Shown piece after piece: positions 1 to 9,648 of a stretch of DNA of 64,000 nt. The position numbers and the translations under genes are program-made. This DNA comes from JAFGAV01 sp041479055 (lineage in GTDB: Bacteria > Acidobacteriota > Aminicenantia > Aminicenantales > JAFGAV01), in NCBI GenBank assembly GCA_963702835.1, contig OY969762.1:186001-250000 (forward strand), given 5' to 3'. How positions within the stretch are numbered: position 1 is the stretch's first letter; every line of letters begins with the position of its first letter. The notes under the pieces were generated by a model. The model had not been told where the DNA came from. It did not search any database and was given only the letters and a program-made list of their open reading frames with translations.

Positions 1-423
1 AAAAATGTGCCCGATGCCGTATTAATCGAAGCCTTGGCCAAATATCACACCCTATTCGCTCTCTTTCAATTTCGTATCCCTTACATCAGTCGTCCATTTT
101 CCATGAAAATCGAGGTCTCCATTCGGAAGGAATCCTGGAAACAGGGCCGGGATTATGAATTGAAGCTCCTCACGAGCGAGGTCACCAACATGACGGTTCT
201 CGCCCAGGTGGCGACGCTCGAGCGGCTGGAGAGAGACAAGCGAAAAGCATTCGAGGCTCGCCGTCAGCCGCGCGACCTTTATGACCTTTGGTTCATCTCC
301 CAAAAGCTGGGCCGGGAATTCAAGCCTGATACGGCGGGCTTCCCCTCGACGGTTCTGAGACGCGAATTGAGAAAGTACCTTCCCCGCGGCCATTGGAGGC
401 TCATCGACAAATGGACCGGATAA
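1..423 (+). CDS. AbiEii/AbiGii-type nucleotidyltransferase toxin, 3' part
   Basis: The frame is open from the window edge, so the N-terminus with the nucleotidyltransferase active site lies outside; the GTG at 7 is probably internal. The visible C-terminal part carries the family signature of a Lys-rich helix followed by RQPRDLYDLWFIS (about residues 86-98 from the GTG), typical of the AbiEii (type IV toxin-antitoxin) family, whose full members are about 250-300 aa and transfer nucleotides to tRNA acceptor ends. The stop codon overlaps the downstream antitoxin start by 13 bp, which suggests translational coupling. The toxin-first order is unusual, since abiEi usually precedes abiEii. The family call rests on the C-terminal motif only. 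Confidence 0.6.
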   Translation, partial: KNVPDAVLIEALAKYHTLFALFQFRIPYISRPFSMKIEVSIRKESWKQGRDYELKLLTSEVTNMTVLAQVATLERLERDKRKAFEARRQPRDLYDLWFISQKLGREFKPDTAGFPSTVLRRELRKYLPRGHWRLIDKWTG

Positions 424-1022
424 AACCACGCGACATCCAGTTGGTGCAAAGCCTTGCCCGTTTCAACAAGCCGTACTGGTCCGTGGCCGACCTGCAAAAG
501 ATCCTGGGATACAGAAGCAGGCAAACGCTCTTGGTTGTCCTCCACCGCCTCGTCGGCCAGGGGATCCTGACTCGGATGCGGCGGGGCATCTACCGGGTCT
601 CGATCCATTCGACGGAAACGGCGCTCCCGGCGAACCTCCTCTATACGCCTTCCTATCTTTCCTTCGAATCGGCCTTGTCGCGCTACGGAATTTTAAGTCA
701 GATCCCTTATTCTGTTACGTTTGCCACCATCCGCCGTTCCAAGAAAATGACCTTGGACGGAACCGCCGTGGAGTACCGTCAACTGCGAAAAAACCTCTTC
801 TTCGGACACAGCATCAAAAAGGGGCTCGATATCGCTGAGCCTGAAAAAGCCCTCCTGGACGCCGTGTATCTCATGAGGCGGGGGAAGCTGAGCCTGGCTT
901 TAGAAGAGCTCGATTTGTCGGGCTTGTCTGCGGGCAAACTGAATTCCTACGGGTCTCGATTTCCCGGCTACGTCCGGTCTGCCTTGGCTGGACTCCGCAC
1001 AAAGACGCGGAAGGGACGATGA
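411..1022 (+). CDS. AbiEi-type antitoxin / transcriptional regulator
   Basis: This 203-aa protein begins at the ATG at 411 inside the end of the toxin gene. An in-frame upstream start at 393 is possible but would add only six residues. The N-terminus (residues about 10-65) is a winged-helix domain (WSVADLQKILG, then LVGQGILTRMRRGIYRV) like the AbiEi_4 fold. The C-terminal part contains FESALSRYGI and the PEKALLDAVYL segment typical of this COG5340-like family (predicted regulators of viral defence). In the family it neutralises AbiEii and represses its own promoter. No promoter is visible between the two genes, so both should be on one transcript. Confidence 0.7.
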   Translation: MDRIKPRDIQLVQSLARFNKPYWSVADLQKILGYRSRQTLLVVLHRLVGQGILTRMRRGIYRVSIHSTETALPANLLYTPSYLSFESALSRYGILSQIPYSVTFATIRRSKKMTLDGTAVEYRQLRKNLFFGHSIKKGLDIAEPEKALLDAVYLMRRGKLSLALEELDLSGLSAGKLNSYGSRFPGYVRSALAGLRTKTRKGR

Positions 1023-1051
1023 TAGAAAAGGGCGGAAAAGGGGAGAATAAA

Positions 1052-1064
1052 GGGGACACATCAC
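1052..1064 (+). repeat. GGGGACACATCAC REP-like motif
   Basis: The 13-base motif recurs with one change at 28131-28143 and as a variant at 28165-28178. Here it overlaps the last codons and stop of the CARDB gene, so it has altered that protein's C-terminus. Such GGGGACA-type repeats often accompany REP-associated tyrosine transposases, and one is present at 58.6-59.4 kb. Confidence 0.45.
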
Positions 1065-3560
1065 GTATCTTTTGTGGTTCCTGCAGGCAAAATTAAGTGA
1101 AGTTTCCCCTTATACTGACCAGACCCTGGTGGTGGTGGAAAGGGACGATATTCAAGAATGAACACGTTGTTGCTTTCATCGAGCTCGTCACAAGCGTTGG
1201 AGGGATCCAGGCTGAATTTAAAGAAATAGGTGTCATAGGCACTTCGGAGATTGATATGCCAGGAACCTCCTTGGATTTTCCCGGGGTCTATTGTGCAGGA
1301 AGAATGAATAAGCTCAACTATTTCCTCTATATTTTGAGGATTCTTGTATCCTTCGGGACCTCCACGCCAAACGCCCAAGGTAAGAACCCCCGCCCACTTT
1401 TTGTTTTCATAAGGGAAATTGGCATCCTTTGTCCCTTGATTTTTCACTGCATATTCCACTTTCACGTAAGTGCCTGTCCAGTCCTCGCTTTTTACGCTGC
1501 AGCTCTCCATAATCAAATCGGGTTTTCCTCCGACGATGGTATCAATAGACATGGAATTGTTGTTTTCATTTAATTCGCTGACCTTATTTTCGGGGTCAAC
1601 TATAAATTCTATGCGGTGAGGTCCTGTGGTCAATCGGCCCGCGGGCAATTTCATCCATTCCCCTCGTTCACCGGATATCCCAACAATTTGCTGACAGGTG
1701 TATTCCGCCAGTATGTCCGCTCCATCGCAAGTTACCTTCCATAATTTGCTTCCTTGTGGGAAGGCATCGCTAAGCGAATATGGGCTAGAATCTCCTATAT
1801 TTTTAATATTTATATAAACGTCAAGCTCGTCAGACAGGGAGGGGTATCGAGGGTATAACCCCCCGCTGATTATGAAATCGGGCACAACTTTTTCAATAAC
1901 TTGAAACGGACATGTTTTTTCATTGTTGGATTCATTGCTTTCAGTGATTTTATTTTCGGGATCAATAACACAGACAATTTGATGATCGCCTACACCGGAA
2001 ATCATCAGGTCAGGCAGAGTGATTGGAATCGAACTGTTTTGAGCTATTGTCAAGTTTTGCTTTTGTTCCCATGGTTGGCCGTCAAGAAGAAAATGAACGC
2101 TGACTTCCCTAGCTTCCAGTATCTCCGCTATTTTTTATTACAGCCTTCAATTCTGTCTTTTCACCATCGATGATTTCACTTGGAATGGCCTCAAGGGATT
2201 CGACATAAAGATCGCATGTTCCTTTTATGAATAATTGAACGGTTTTTTGGTTATTATTCTCATTGTCTTCAGCGACCAAATTTTTAGGATCAACCCGGCA
2301 TTCGAAACTATGGCTGCCTACTCCCTGGGCATGAATAAAACTCAATTCCATAGTTGTGAGGCTATCCGGACCCAGATTCTGGACGATCTGACTCGGCAAG
2401 GGATTTCCATCAAAGTAATAATCTATAATGAAGGAAGATACAGCCTTGTTTCCATTGTTTTTGATAATAACCTTGGGATAAATCAGGTCTCCATTAAAAA
2501 TCTCATCGGGTTTGATTTCTATGGATTCAACCGATAGATCGGCTGTTTCGCTCTCCGCAACAGGCTCCGGGGCGACTTCGACCACGAGATCATCGATGCT
2601 CTTGTCAAGGAGCGTGCCTTTCATTTTTGTGGTTTTTAAGTTTTTTCCGTAAACGGTGAGGACATAAGGACTGTTGGGCGCCACATCGGATATAAAAAAG
2701 CCGCCCGATGAATCGGTGGTTACGGCCAGGCCTGAGCTGGCCTGTTGATCCGTCTCCTTGTCATACTTCCTGTATTCCACCGTGGCTTTGGAAACAGGCT
2801 CCTGAGTTAACAGATAACGAACGCTGCCGGCCAGATGAAGGGTCAAAGGCCGGGCCGGAGCCTTCTCTCGGCTGGACACAAAGTAGCGGATCCTGGGGAT
2901 GGCCATTTCCACCTCCGGTGAAGTGAAACGCAGTGTCACCTCATGAAGCCCCGGTTCGGTGGTGGGCAGTCCGGGGACATCGCCGGAGGTGATAGCACAA
3001 GGCCTGGCAGAAGAGGCCGTTTGAGAAAATTGTTTGAATGTTGCCCCATCCACAATCCACCTTCCCTGCAATACTCCCGTGCCCTCATACTTGATGTCGG
3101 CAAAAGCCTTCAGCTTGGCGTTTTTCGCCACGGTTTGGAAGGACTTGCCGTCCTGGAAGCGCAATTGAATGAAGGAAATTTTGAAAAGAGCCCGGGGACC
3201 TCTGACCTCCCCGGATTTGACCCTTACGGAGATAGTGGTTGTTACGGCATCGTCCCCGCACCAGGATTTCGCTTTCACCAGGAAAGTGCCGCTCTGGGAA
3301 TAGGAATGGGTGATCGTGGTGCCTTGGCAGGTTATGGGGAGGCCGTCGCCGAAGTCCCATTTGATCTGGGGATTGGGAAAATTTTCGGCGTGGAAAGTGA
3401 CCGGCTGTTGAACAACCGGATCGGAAGGAGCAAATGTGATCCGGCGCGTTTGATCAAAGACCGGGCTGACCAGCATGCTAAAAGGCAGAGCGGCGACCAG
3501 GATTGTTATCCAGAATCGGGATGCTGTACAGGGCCAGGCCCCCATTACCCCTTTTATCAT
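1061..3560 (-). pseudogene. Exported PKD/CARDB-repeat surface protein, single frameshift
   Basis: Two reading frames on the minus strand (3560 to 2109, and about 2113 to 1061) form one gene of about 830 aa. The N-terminus has a signal peptide (ITILVAALPFSMLVSP), then a PKD-like domain (WDFGDG), a carboxypeptidase-regulatory-like or Cna-B-like segment, and at least four CARDB cell-adhesion repeats with the repeating motif VDPENxxxExNExNN. The break is near 2114: NSGDTGS-stop in one frame becomes NSGDTG-AREVSVHF if one A is removed. That is either a real one-base insertion or a sequence error. An alternative start at 3545 has a good Shine-Dalgarno (AAAGGGG). Substrate and partner are unknown; export and extracellular adhesion are inferred from the domains. 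Confidence 0.75.
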
Positions 3561-3570
3561 TTCTGTTTGT

Positions 3571-3600
3571 ATAATATGTTATTCATTAAAATGACGTCAA
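3571..3600 (-). promoter_or_regulatory. Predicted promoter of the CARDB gene
   Basis: On the minus strand, TTGACG (3600-3595) and TATTAT (3576-3571) are separated by 18 bp. The predicted transcription start falls only a few bases before the ATG at 3560, so translation is either leaderless or begins at the ATG at 3545. The -35 region lies within the tail of the decayed IS91-type gene. Confidence 0.4.
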
Positions 3601-3839
3601 TGACTTAACCATCAGGTGATCGATGATCCTGTCCACGACAGAGCGCTCCGTGAGGAAGGCTACGACGCGCATTGTGCCGCCGCATCGGGGGCAGACCATG
3701 GGGTCGATCTCGTAGACTTTGCGGATCATGCCGTCCAGCCCATGGCGGGGATATGCGAAGTCACCAAGAAGCCGTACTCCCGCTCGAAACAGCCTTCATA
3801 CTCGGCCTGGAAGCGCTCGAAATGATGAAAAAGTACTCT
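3586..3839 (-). pseudogene. IS91-type transposase remnant with internal deletion
   Basis: Read on the minus strand, the 5' piece (3839 to about 3770) encodes HHFERFQAEYEGCFEREYGF, which matches the start of IS91-like (Y2 transposase) proteins. The 3' piece (about 3770 to 3586) encodes the C-terminal zinc-binding signature MIRKVYEIDPMVCPRCGGTM followed by VVDRIIDHL and a stop. The pieces are in different frames, and the catalytic middle of roughly 300 residues is missing. This is therefore a dead, internally deleted copy. Confidence 0.7.
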
Positions 3840-4048
3840 TGACCGGGAAAGATGCCCTTCAGAAACAAGCCCTTTATCTCGAGGATCTCCGCAAAGAAGT
3901 TGCCGCCGCTATCGCCAAAGGCCTCACTCTCGAAGAAGTCCAGAAGGCCGTCACCATGGAGGCCTATAAGGACCTCAAATGGTCCAACCTGCTTACCTGC
4001 GATATAAGCGCGGTGTATGCGGAGCCGAAGGCAGAGAAAAATAGGTGA
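3827..4048 (+). pseudogene. C-terminal fragment of an MBL-fold metallo-hydrolase
   Basis: The frame from 3827 encodes a helical tail with YLEDLRKEVAAAIAKGLTLE followed by VQKAV and a C-terminal AVYAEPK. This resembles the C-terminal helix region of metallo-beta-lactamase-fold hydrolases of the quinoprotein-relay/cyclase-like type. The metal-binding HxHxDH part is absent. Homology stops abruptly at the junction with the IS91-type remnant, so the 5' part was probably lost when that element inserted or deleted. Confidence 0.5.
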
Positions 4049-4140
4049 ATAGGATAATTTGATAATCGCTTGGCATGAAATCGGCCGATTGCTTCAAGTC
4101 GGCAGAATATATTTCAATTTCGGTTGAAAAATAATTAGTG

Positions 4141-4169
4141 TTGACAAAAATATATAATTGGCTGATATT
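4141..4169 (+). promoter_or_regulatory. Predicted promoter of the interrupted lipoprotein gene
   Basis: TTGACA (4141-4146) is followed after 17 bp by GATATT (4164-4169) in an AT-rich leader. It points to the lipoprotein start at 4261. The -35 is consensus; the -10 is weak. Confidence 0.4.
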
Positions 4170-4344
4170 TAATTTATATATTATTCCTAATTGTATTTAG
4201 TGGGGGGAAAGGTTGGCTTTATTGATAGTTGAAAATAAAGCTCGTTTCAGGGGGCGGGAAATGATGAGATCAAAATTAATATTATTGTGCGCGAGCATGG
4301 CAATTCTAGCAATATTTCTAACATCTTGCAGCGTTAATAAATAT

Positions 4345-5672
4345 GGTTCTCTTCCATTTACTGTGGGTAGCTGAAGCTTAGCCGACCGGCGACAAGATAA
4401 ACGATGGTCCGGAGATAGACGACTTGCTTGAACCCGTAGGCTCTTTTCATCGCGGTCTTGATTTTAGAGTTCAAGCCCTCCACCGTCCCGTTGGTCACTC
4501 GGGCATCGAGGAAGTTGATTACGCCTTTCCAGTAGCGCTTGATCGTCCGCGCGGCTTGGATCACGGGCTCGAGCCGACTGTGCGTCGCCCAAAAGAACCA
4601 GCTCTTCAGGTAAGCGACGGCCTGGAGCGGATTCCTGATCTCCCAGAACCGGGCCAGCGCCAGCTTGATCTGATAAGCCCGGGCCGTCCGCAGGTCCAGG
4701 CGTTTGAGCGTTTCCAGCCGGGCTTCCTGGTTCTCCGTCAGGTTCTTCGGATTCTTCAGCCAGAGGAACCGGCTCTTCTTCAAGATTCTGTTTTCCCGCT
4801 GCTCGTCGCGCCGGACGGCCTCAAGGGCCTTGTTGAGCAGGTTCATGACGTGGAACCGGTCGAAAACGACCGCCGCTTCAGCCAGGTGTTTCCCGATCCC
4901 GTTCAAGTAGGGATCCCACATGTCGCAACAGACGACATCGATCTGGGCGGGATCGATATCCCGGGATATCAGATCGCTGACGAAGCTCTTCACGACCCCT
5001 TTTTTGCGCCCCTCCCCCAGGAAAACGACCCGGGAGGCCTCGAGATCACTGAACGAGGTCATGTAGACGTGCCCCTTGCGGAGCGAGAACTCGTCGATTC
5101 CAAGTTGATGGAAGACGCTCAGGTCGACCGCCTTTCGGGCCCGTTCGACGTAGTGCTCCAAGATCCGCCACAGGCGATTGGCATGCTCGGACGTAAGCTC
5201 CGCCACTGCGGCGACCGACATCTCCCGGCAGAGAGACAGAACCAGGAGCTCGAACAGGAGCGTAAACCCGCTGCCGGGCCGCGCCCATGGCACCTCGACC
5301 TGCTTGACCCCGCACTTTCCGCAGCGGACCCGTGGGACCCGGGCGTGAAGATAGGTCTCATACTGGAAGAAGTTCAGATGTCGCCATGTCCGGTCCTGGG
5401 TGTCGTGGATCTCGCCTTCCCCAGTCTCGTCGCACGAGGGACAAGGGAACTTGGCGCCCTTAACGAAGTCGAGCCAAAGATCGAGCCGCCCTTCCTCCTT
5501 GGAGAACTTGAGATCGACGACCCGCCAGGGCTTGGCGATACCGAGAGCCAGGGTAAACAAGCTGAGTTCATCCATCGAGACGCATCCTTTCAATACGGGA
5601 TTTGTCTCGAATCCTATCATGCCTAAAGGCCCCCTTTAAACCGTATCAACCCACACCGAATGGAAGAGAACC
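4345..5672 (-). mobile_element. ISL3-family insertion sequence, complete
   Basis: The 1328-bp element has 24-bp terminal inverted repeats (4345-4368 and 5649-5672) starting GGTTCTCTTCCATT and matching at 21 of 24 positions. It is flanked by the perfect 8-bp direct duplication ATAAATAT (4337-4344 and 5673-5680), the usual length for this family. It carries one intact transposase gene on the minus strand. Confidence 0.93.
4358..5620 (-). CDS. ISL3-family DDE transposase
   Basis: The 420-aa protein has the expected length for the family. The N-terminal zinc-finger region has CPSCDE and RCGKCG motifs (about residues 59-105). The RNase H-like DDE core shows HQLGIDEFSLRKG (first Asp), VVCCDMWDPY (second Asp) and TNGTVEGLNSKIK (Glu). 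A shorter start at MDELSLF (5575) is also plausible. The gene ends inside the left inverted repeat. All catalytic residues are present, so the element may still be active. Confidence 0.93.
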   Translation of the reverse strand: MIGFETNPVLKGCVSMDELSLFTLALGIAKPWRVVDLKFSKEEGRLDLWLDFVKGAKFPCPSCDETGEGEIHDTQDRTWRHLNFFQYETYLHARVPRVRCGKCGVKQVEVPWARPGSGFTLLFELLVLSLCREMSVAAVAELTSEHANRLWRILEHYVERARKAVDLSVFHQLGIDEFSLRKGHVYMTSFSDLEASRVVFLGEGRKKGVVKSFVSDLISRDIDPAQIDVVCCDMWDPYLNGIGKHLAEAAVVFDRFHVMNLLNKALEAVRRDEQRENRILKKSRFLWLKNPKNLTENQEARLETLKRLDLRTARAYQIKLALARFWEIRNPLQAVAYLKSWFFWATHSRLEPVIQAARTIKRYWKGVINFLDARVTNGTVEGLNSKIKTAMKRAYGFKQVVYLRTIVYLVAGRLSFSYPQ

Positions 5673-6547
5673 ATAAATATCTGCTTTATCCTTTAAAAAC
5701 AGAAAATGTCATATCCGCTTATGAGTATTATTCTTCATATCAATATAAAAATATACCCACTTATTTGAAAGAGATTGTAGTTAATGTATCAGGCGGAGTA
5801 TTAGAAACATATTACTTATATGATTGTGAAGATATAATTATGCTAGAAATTGTGGTTGATAATGCAGGAGAGGAAACTATAACCATTAATTCGTCAAACT
5901 TTGATTTGCTTGATGGGAATAAATTTCTATTGCGAAGATTAGAGCCTCATGAGGCGGCAAATATTTTCCTCTCAAAAGTGAAGGGTATTCCTGCTTATAA
6001 TTATCAGCCGAAGTATAACTATGATATTCGTTTAGCGACAACAGGCTATATATATCCATCCGGACAATTTAGCGCTTATACGCAGGGGACTGTGCGGCAA
6101 TATGAAGATCCCTATGAAAAACTTGGATATAATATGGGATATTTAACGGGCGCCCTAATTCGAAGGAGCAGAAATAAAAGCTTAGTTGATATAGCAAATA
6201 AAATATATTACACGGGATTTGTTCAGGATTCCCAGTTGCCCCAAAAAACCAGGTGCAATGGCGGAATATATTGGCTTAGGCCAATAATATTATATGGCCT
6301 TTAATATTAAGAATGCGTGATCGCAACCAGGAGATATATTTCATACCTAATACTAGCTTTTATAAATCTCATTACAAGCAGTGGATTAAATAATACTTCC
6401 ATCTAGGCAATAATATCAGTAATGAATTCAAATCGAAACACAATTAATAAAAAGAGTTTGTATTAATGTCATGATTAGTCTAATTATTAGAAAGCCATTA
6501 AAAACTTAGCTTTTAAATGAAGCGTATCAGCCGGGAAATTAAATGCT

Positions 6548-6979
6548 CTATATTCCAGCCGGCCTTTCCAATCTGCTCTTAAAAAATCTTTCTGTTTCTT
6601 TATCCATAAAATATACATAACAGCCTTTCAATCCTCGGGACATGAGCACTCTATATGTATTTTTGACGTGCGAAAGGAAATTCGGCGATCGCTTTACTAT
6701 AGGGTCTCCCGAGCATTCAGGGTGTCCCGCCCACTTCTGCTGATCAAGGTCATATGAAAGGTCGTTGCCGAACATGATTCCGACATAGTCAAATTCGAAA
6801 CCCTGCGCTGTGTATACACATCCTATCTGATTGATGCCACTCGGATCATGAGCCCAAAGCGTTGCTTTAGGAATCCCTTTTGCCAGCCTGGTTGACTCAG
6901 GCCTAGCATTCCAGGGCCGCCGATAGGTTCCGATAACGACATCGTTATTCAATGTCCCCTTCGGGTTAGGATGTTTTTG
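6548..6979 (-). pseudogene. C-terminal fragment of DUF2075 (Schlafen-group) helicase
   Basis: The minus-strand frame encodes PWNARPES, DPSGINQIGCVYTAQGFEFD and KNTYRVLMSRGLKGCYVYF. These match the end of DUF2075 DNA/RNA helicase proteins, which are often linked to nucleases and phage defence. The frame continues upstream as PNPKGTLNNDVV and stops making sense at the IS21 boundary (about 6979). The Walker A half (several hundred residues) is missing, and it is not found beyond the other end of the IS21 element. The gene was therefore truncated, not simply split. Confidence 0.75.
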
Positions 6980-6981
6980 TG

Positions 6982-7027
6982 CGCATTCTGGCTAATCCGG
7001 CCACCGATTCTGGTTCAAACAGGCCAC
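6982..7027 (+). repeat. IS21 left-end 23-bp repeat units (2)
   Basis: Units at 6982-7004 and 7005-7027 share the pattern ATTCTGG followed by about six variable bases and a GGCCAC box. They are the inverted counterparts of the right-end units and are probable transposase binding sites. Confidence 0.7.
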
Positions 7028-7057
7028 CATTCGGAGCGAAGCGACGCTGGGGGTTCA

Positions 7058-7813
7058 TTATATGTCCTTGTGGCCGGAATGAGTCAAGGATTTTTGCTTT
7101 CTCATGGATTCCCCTTTGATCTCCAGCCGGTAGGCATTATGGACGAGGCGGTCCATGATGGCATCGGAGAGGGTCGGGGAGGAGAACCTCTCATGCCAGT
7201 TAGCCACCGGGACCTGGGAGGCCAGGGCGGTAGAGGTACGTTTGTAGCGGTCGTCGATGATCTCCAGCAGGTCCTGGGTCTGGACTTCGGAGAGCGGGTT
7301 GCGCAGCCAGTCGTCGATGACGAGGAGCTGGGTCTTGGCCAGGACGTCCAAGAGCTTCGGATATGAGCCTTCCGCGTGGGCCAGGGTCAGTTTCTGAAGC
7401 AGCCGCGAGCTCTGAAAATAGCGGACTGAAAACCCGTTGCGGCAGGCGGCCGTCCCCAGCGCACAAGCGAGATAGGTTTTCCCGGCCCCGGTCGGGCCGG
7501 TGATGATCAGGTTGTGTTTCTCCCGGATCCATTGGCCTTCGGCCAGGCTTAGGACCTGGCCACGGTCCAAGCCCCGGCGGGGTCCCAGGTCCAGGTCCTC
7601 GACGACGGCCGCTTCCCGGAAGCGGGCCACCCGCATCCTCCGAACCTGTTTTCTCTGCTGGCGGAGGTTCCACTCCCGGTCAAGCAGAAGCCCGAACCGT
7701 TCTTCGAAGGACAGCTTCCGGTACTGACCGCTTTCCGTTTGCTCCCGCAAGCCTTCCAGCATGCCCGAAAGCTTCAGCGAAGATAATTTATCTAATAGGG
7801 GCTGTTGCAGCAT
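7058..7813 (-). CDS. istB: IS21 ATP-binding helper protein IstB
   Basis: This 251-aa AAA+ ATPase helps IstA in transposition and target selection. Start chosen at the ATG at 7813 (MLQQPLLDKL), which has AAGGAC upstream; a longer frame begins at 7852. Walker A is GPTGAGKTYLAC (about residues 103-114) and Walker B is LLVIDD (about 160-165). Length and motifs match the family. It lies just downstream of the frameshifted istA, as expected for one operon. Confidence 0.93.
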   Translation of the reverse strand: MLQQPLLDKLSSLKLSGMLEGLREQTESGQYRKLSFEERFGLLLDREWNLRQQRKQVRRMRVARFREAAVVEDLDLGPRRGLDRGQVLSLAEGQWIREKHNLIITGPTGAGKTYLACALGTAACRNGFSVRYFQSSRLLQKLTLAHAEGSYPKLLDVLAKTQLLVIDDWLRNPLSEVQTQDLLEIIDDRYKRTSTALASQVPVANWHERFSSPTLSDAIMDRLVHNAYRLEIKGESMRKQKSLTHSGHKDI

Positions 7814-7920
7814 GGTGTCCTTCTTTTTTTGCATTTTCCAGGATTCGGGCAAAAAACATCGCGCTTAGAGGCCCTACGATCGACGATCTCGTGGCGGTCC
7901 ATATCAAACCCCTCGGCTTA

Positions 7921-9457
7921 TTATGAGTAGTAGCCCGTGCCGCGGATGTTGGGATGCGGCCTCTCCGCGCTATTCCCGGTGTCCTCTTCGAGACGGACTC
8001 GGTCGAGCCCGGCATCCAAGATGTTTTTCACCCCTCGATAGGAGTGAAGGCTGAAGCGAAGCGCTCTCCGGCAGGCGTCTTCCAGCCGCTCTTTTCCGTA
8101 GCGCGCGCCCAAGCGCATCAGCCCCAAGGATGATCGATAGGCTTGTTCGGGATGAGCCCGCGAGACGAGCAGCGTCCGCACCATCTCGGCCGTCGCCGGG
8201 CCCGACTCCTCCGCCCAGCGGAGGAAGCGCTCCGGCGTCCAGTCAAGGTAGGCCCGATGAGAGGCCGGCATATGAGCGGGGCAGGTCGTGTGATAGCCCG
8301 GCGTCGCGTCCCTGAGGTGCGAGGCGATTCTTTGGCCCCGGTGAAAGACCTCAACCGCATGCTCCGTCACCCGGAGCTCCACGTCCTTATGACGCAGCTC
8401 GTAGGGCACGCTGTAGTAATGCCGCTGGTATTGGACATGATAGTCGATCCCCACCTTGGCCCGCTTCCATTCGGCCGGCTCATAAGGCCTCTCGGGAAGC
8501 GGCCGCAGGGCCGGGCGGTCGAGCGCCTCGAAAAGCTCCCGGCGGCTTTTCCCCAGGTGGGCCATCAGACGATTATTGAGTTCCTCGCGTCTTTCCGCTA
8601 CCGCCAGGTTTATCTCCTCCAGGCTGAAAAATGTCCGGTTCCGAAGAGGCGCGATCACCCAGCGCTCAGCGACCTGCACGCCGCTCTCCACCTTGGCCTT
8701 GTCCCGAGGATGCCGGACCCGGGTCGGAACGACGGCCGTCCCATAGTACAGCGCCATGTCCTGGTAGGTCGGGTTGAGGTCCGGCTCATAGAAGCAGGCC
8801 GAGGTCACGCCGGTCTTGGCGTTGTCCGGAACTACGACCTCCGGCACTCCGCCGAAGTGTTCGAAGGCCTGGACATGGCCCGAGATCCAGCACGGCAGGG
8901 CCTGCGAGGCGTGGGCCTCGACGAACGTCGCGCTCGAGGCGCCCAGCGTCGCCACAAACACCGCGACTTTATGCGCCTCGCCCGTGGTCCGGTCCTGATA
9001 GAACATCGGCAGGCCCGCGTAGTCCACAGAACAACTTTTCGCCCGCCTTGTGGGTGAGCCGCATCGTCGGGTGAAGGACTTTGGCCCAGCGATTGTACCT
9101 CGCGCAAAACTGCGGGTAGCTGTACGTCTCCGTTTGGCCTGCGGCGTACTCCATCCACAGAAGCCTGCGGGTGACGCCCTTTTTTCGAAGCTCCCGGTGG
9201 ATCTCGGCCCAGTCGGGCTCCCTCCGTTGCCCCCCAAGACGGATCTCATGCGGAAAAAGCTTCCGATCCAGCTCTTCTTCCGTCAACCCCTCCGGCAGAG
9301 GCCAGCCGACCCCTGCCTCGGTCGCCCGCCTGAGATACTCCCGAACGGTTTCTTTGCCGATCGTACATGCCCGGCCGATGGCCCGGTTGGAAAGCCCCGC
9401 CTGCTTCAGCCTCAGTACTTCCTTGATTTTTCGCATGGATAACCTCTCTCGCGGCAT
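7921..9457 (-). pseudogene. istA: IS21 transposase IstA, frameshifted
   Basis: The N-terminal piece (9457 to about 9031) has the helix-turn-helix AGLSNRAIGRACTIGKETVR and ends HKAGEKLF. The C-terminal piece continues in another frame as VDYAGLPMFY. Dropping one T near 9029-9031 (TTC-T-GTG) rejoins them into a normal protein of about 510 aa. The DDE residues are all present: Asp in VDYAG, Asp in VVPDNAKTGV and Glu in KVESGVQVAERW. The start ATG is preceded by GGAGAGGAGAAG. One extra base therefore inactivates the gene, unless it is a sequence error. Confidence 0.9.
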
Positions 9458-9556
9458 CTTCTTCTCCTCTCCTTTGATGAGGAGACATGATGTCCGATCA
9501 CTCCTAAGTTATCCAGCGCCGCTTCGCTTTTTGAAGATTCTGATACCCGCCGAAAA

Positions 9557-9648
9557 GTGGCCGGAATGGACCAGAATCGGTGGCCGCTTTCAATCAGAAT
9601 CAGTGGCCATTTTGAACCAGAATCACTGGCCGGAATGGGCCAGAATAT
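9557..9648 (+). repeat. IS21 right-end 23-bp tandem units (4)
   Basis: Four contiguous units (9557-9579, 9580-9602, 9603-9625, 9626-9648) each start with a GTGGCC-like box and contain CAGAAT about five bases before the unit end. They are related to the two inverted units at the left end. Confidence 0.8.

Larger units (their letters stand above)
4261..6304 (+). pseudogene. AT-rich lipoprotein gene interrupted by ISL3 element
   Basis: The 5' exon-like piece (4261-4344) encodes a lipoprotein signal peptide, with hydrophobic segment LILLCASMAILAIFL and lipobox LTSC. The 3' piece (5681-6304) encodes about 207 residues. Removing the element and one copy of its 8-bp duplication joins codon 28 (TAT) to CTG in the same frame and restores a protein of about 235 aa. 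The 3' piece is hydrophilic and Tyr-rich, with no domain recognised. Base composition (far more AT than neighbours) suggests recent horizontal acquisition. Because the restored frame is perfect, the insertion is probably recent. Confidence 0.85.

Noticed and set aside
6305..6547. Gene or RNA in the AT-rich gap
   Set aside because: No frame, stem or promoter of note; appears to be plain intergenic AT-rich sequence.
9020..9040. Programmed frameshift in istA
   Set aside because: No slippery heptamer or pseudoknot was seen, and IS21 transposases are normally made from one frame; a one-base insertion is simpler.
9557..9648. CRISPR-like regular repeats
   Set aside because: Units are contiguous without spacers and have inverted counterparts at the other IS21 end.
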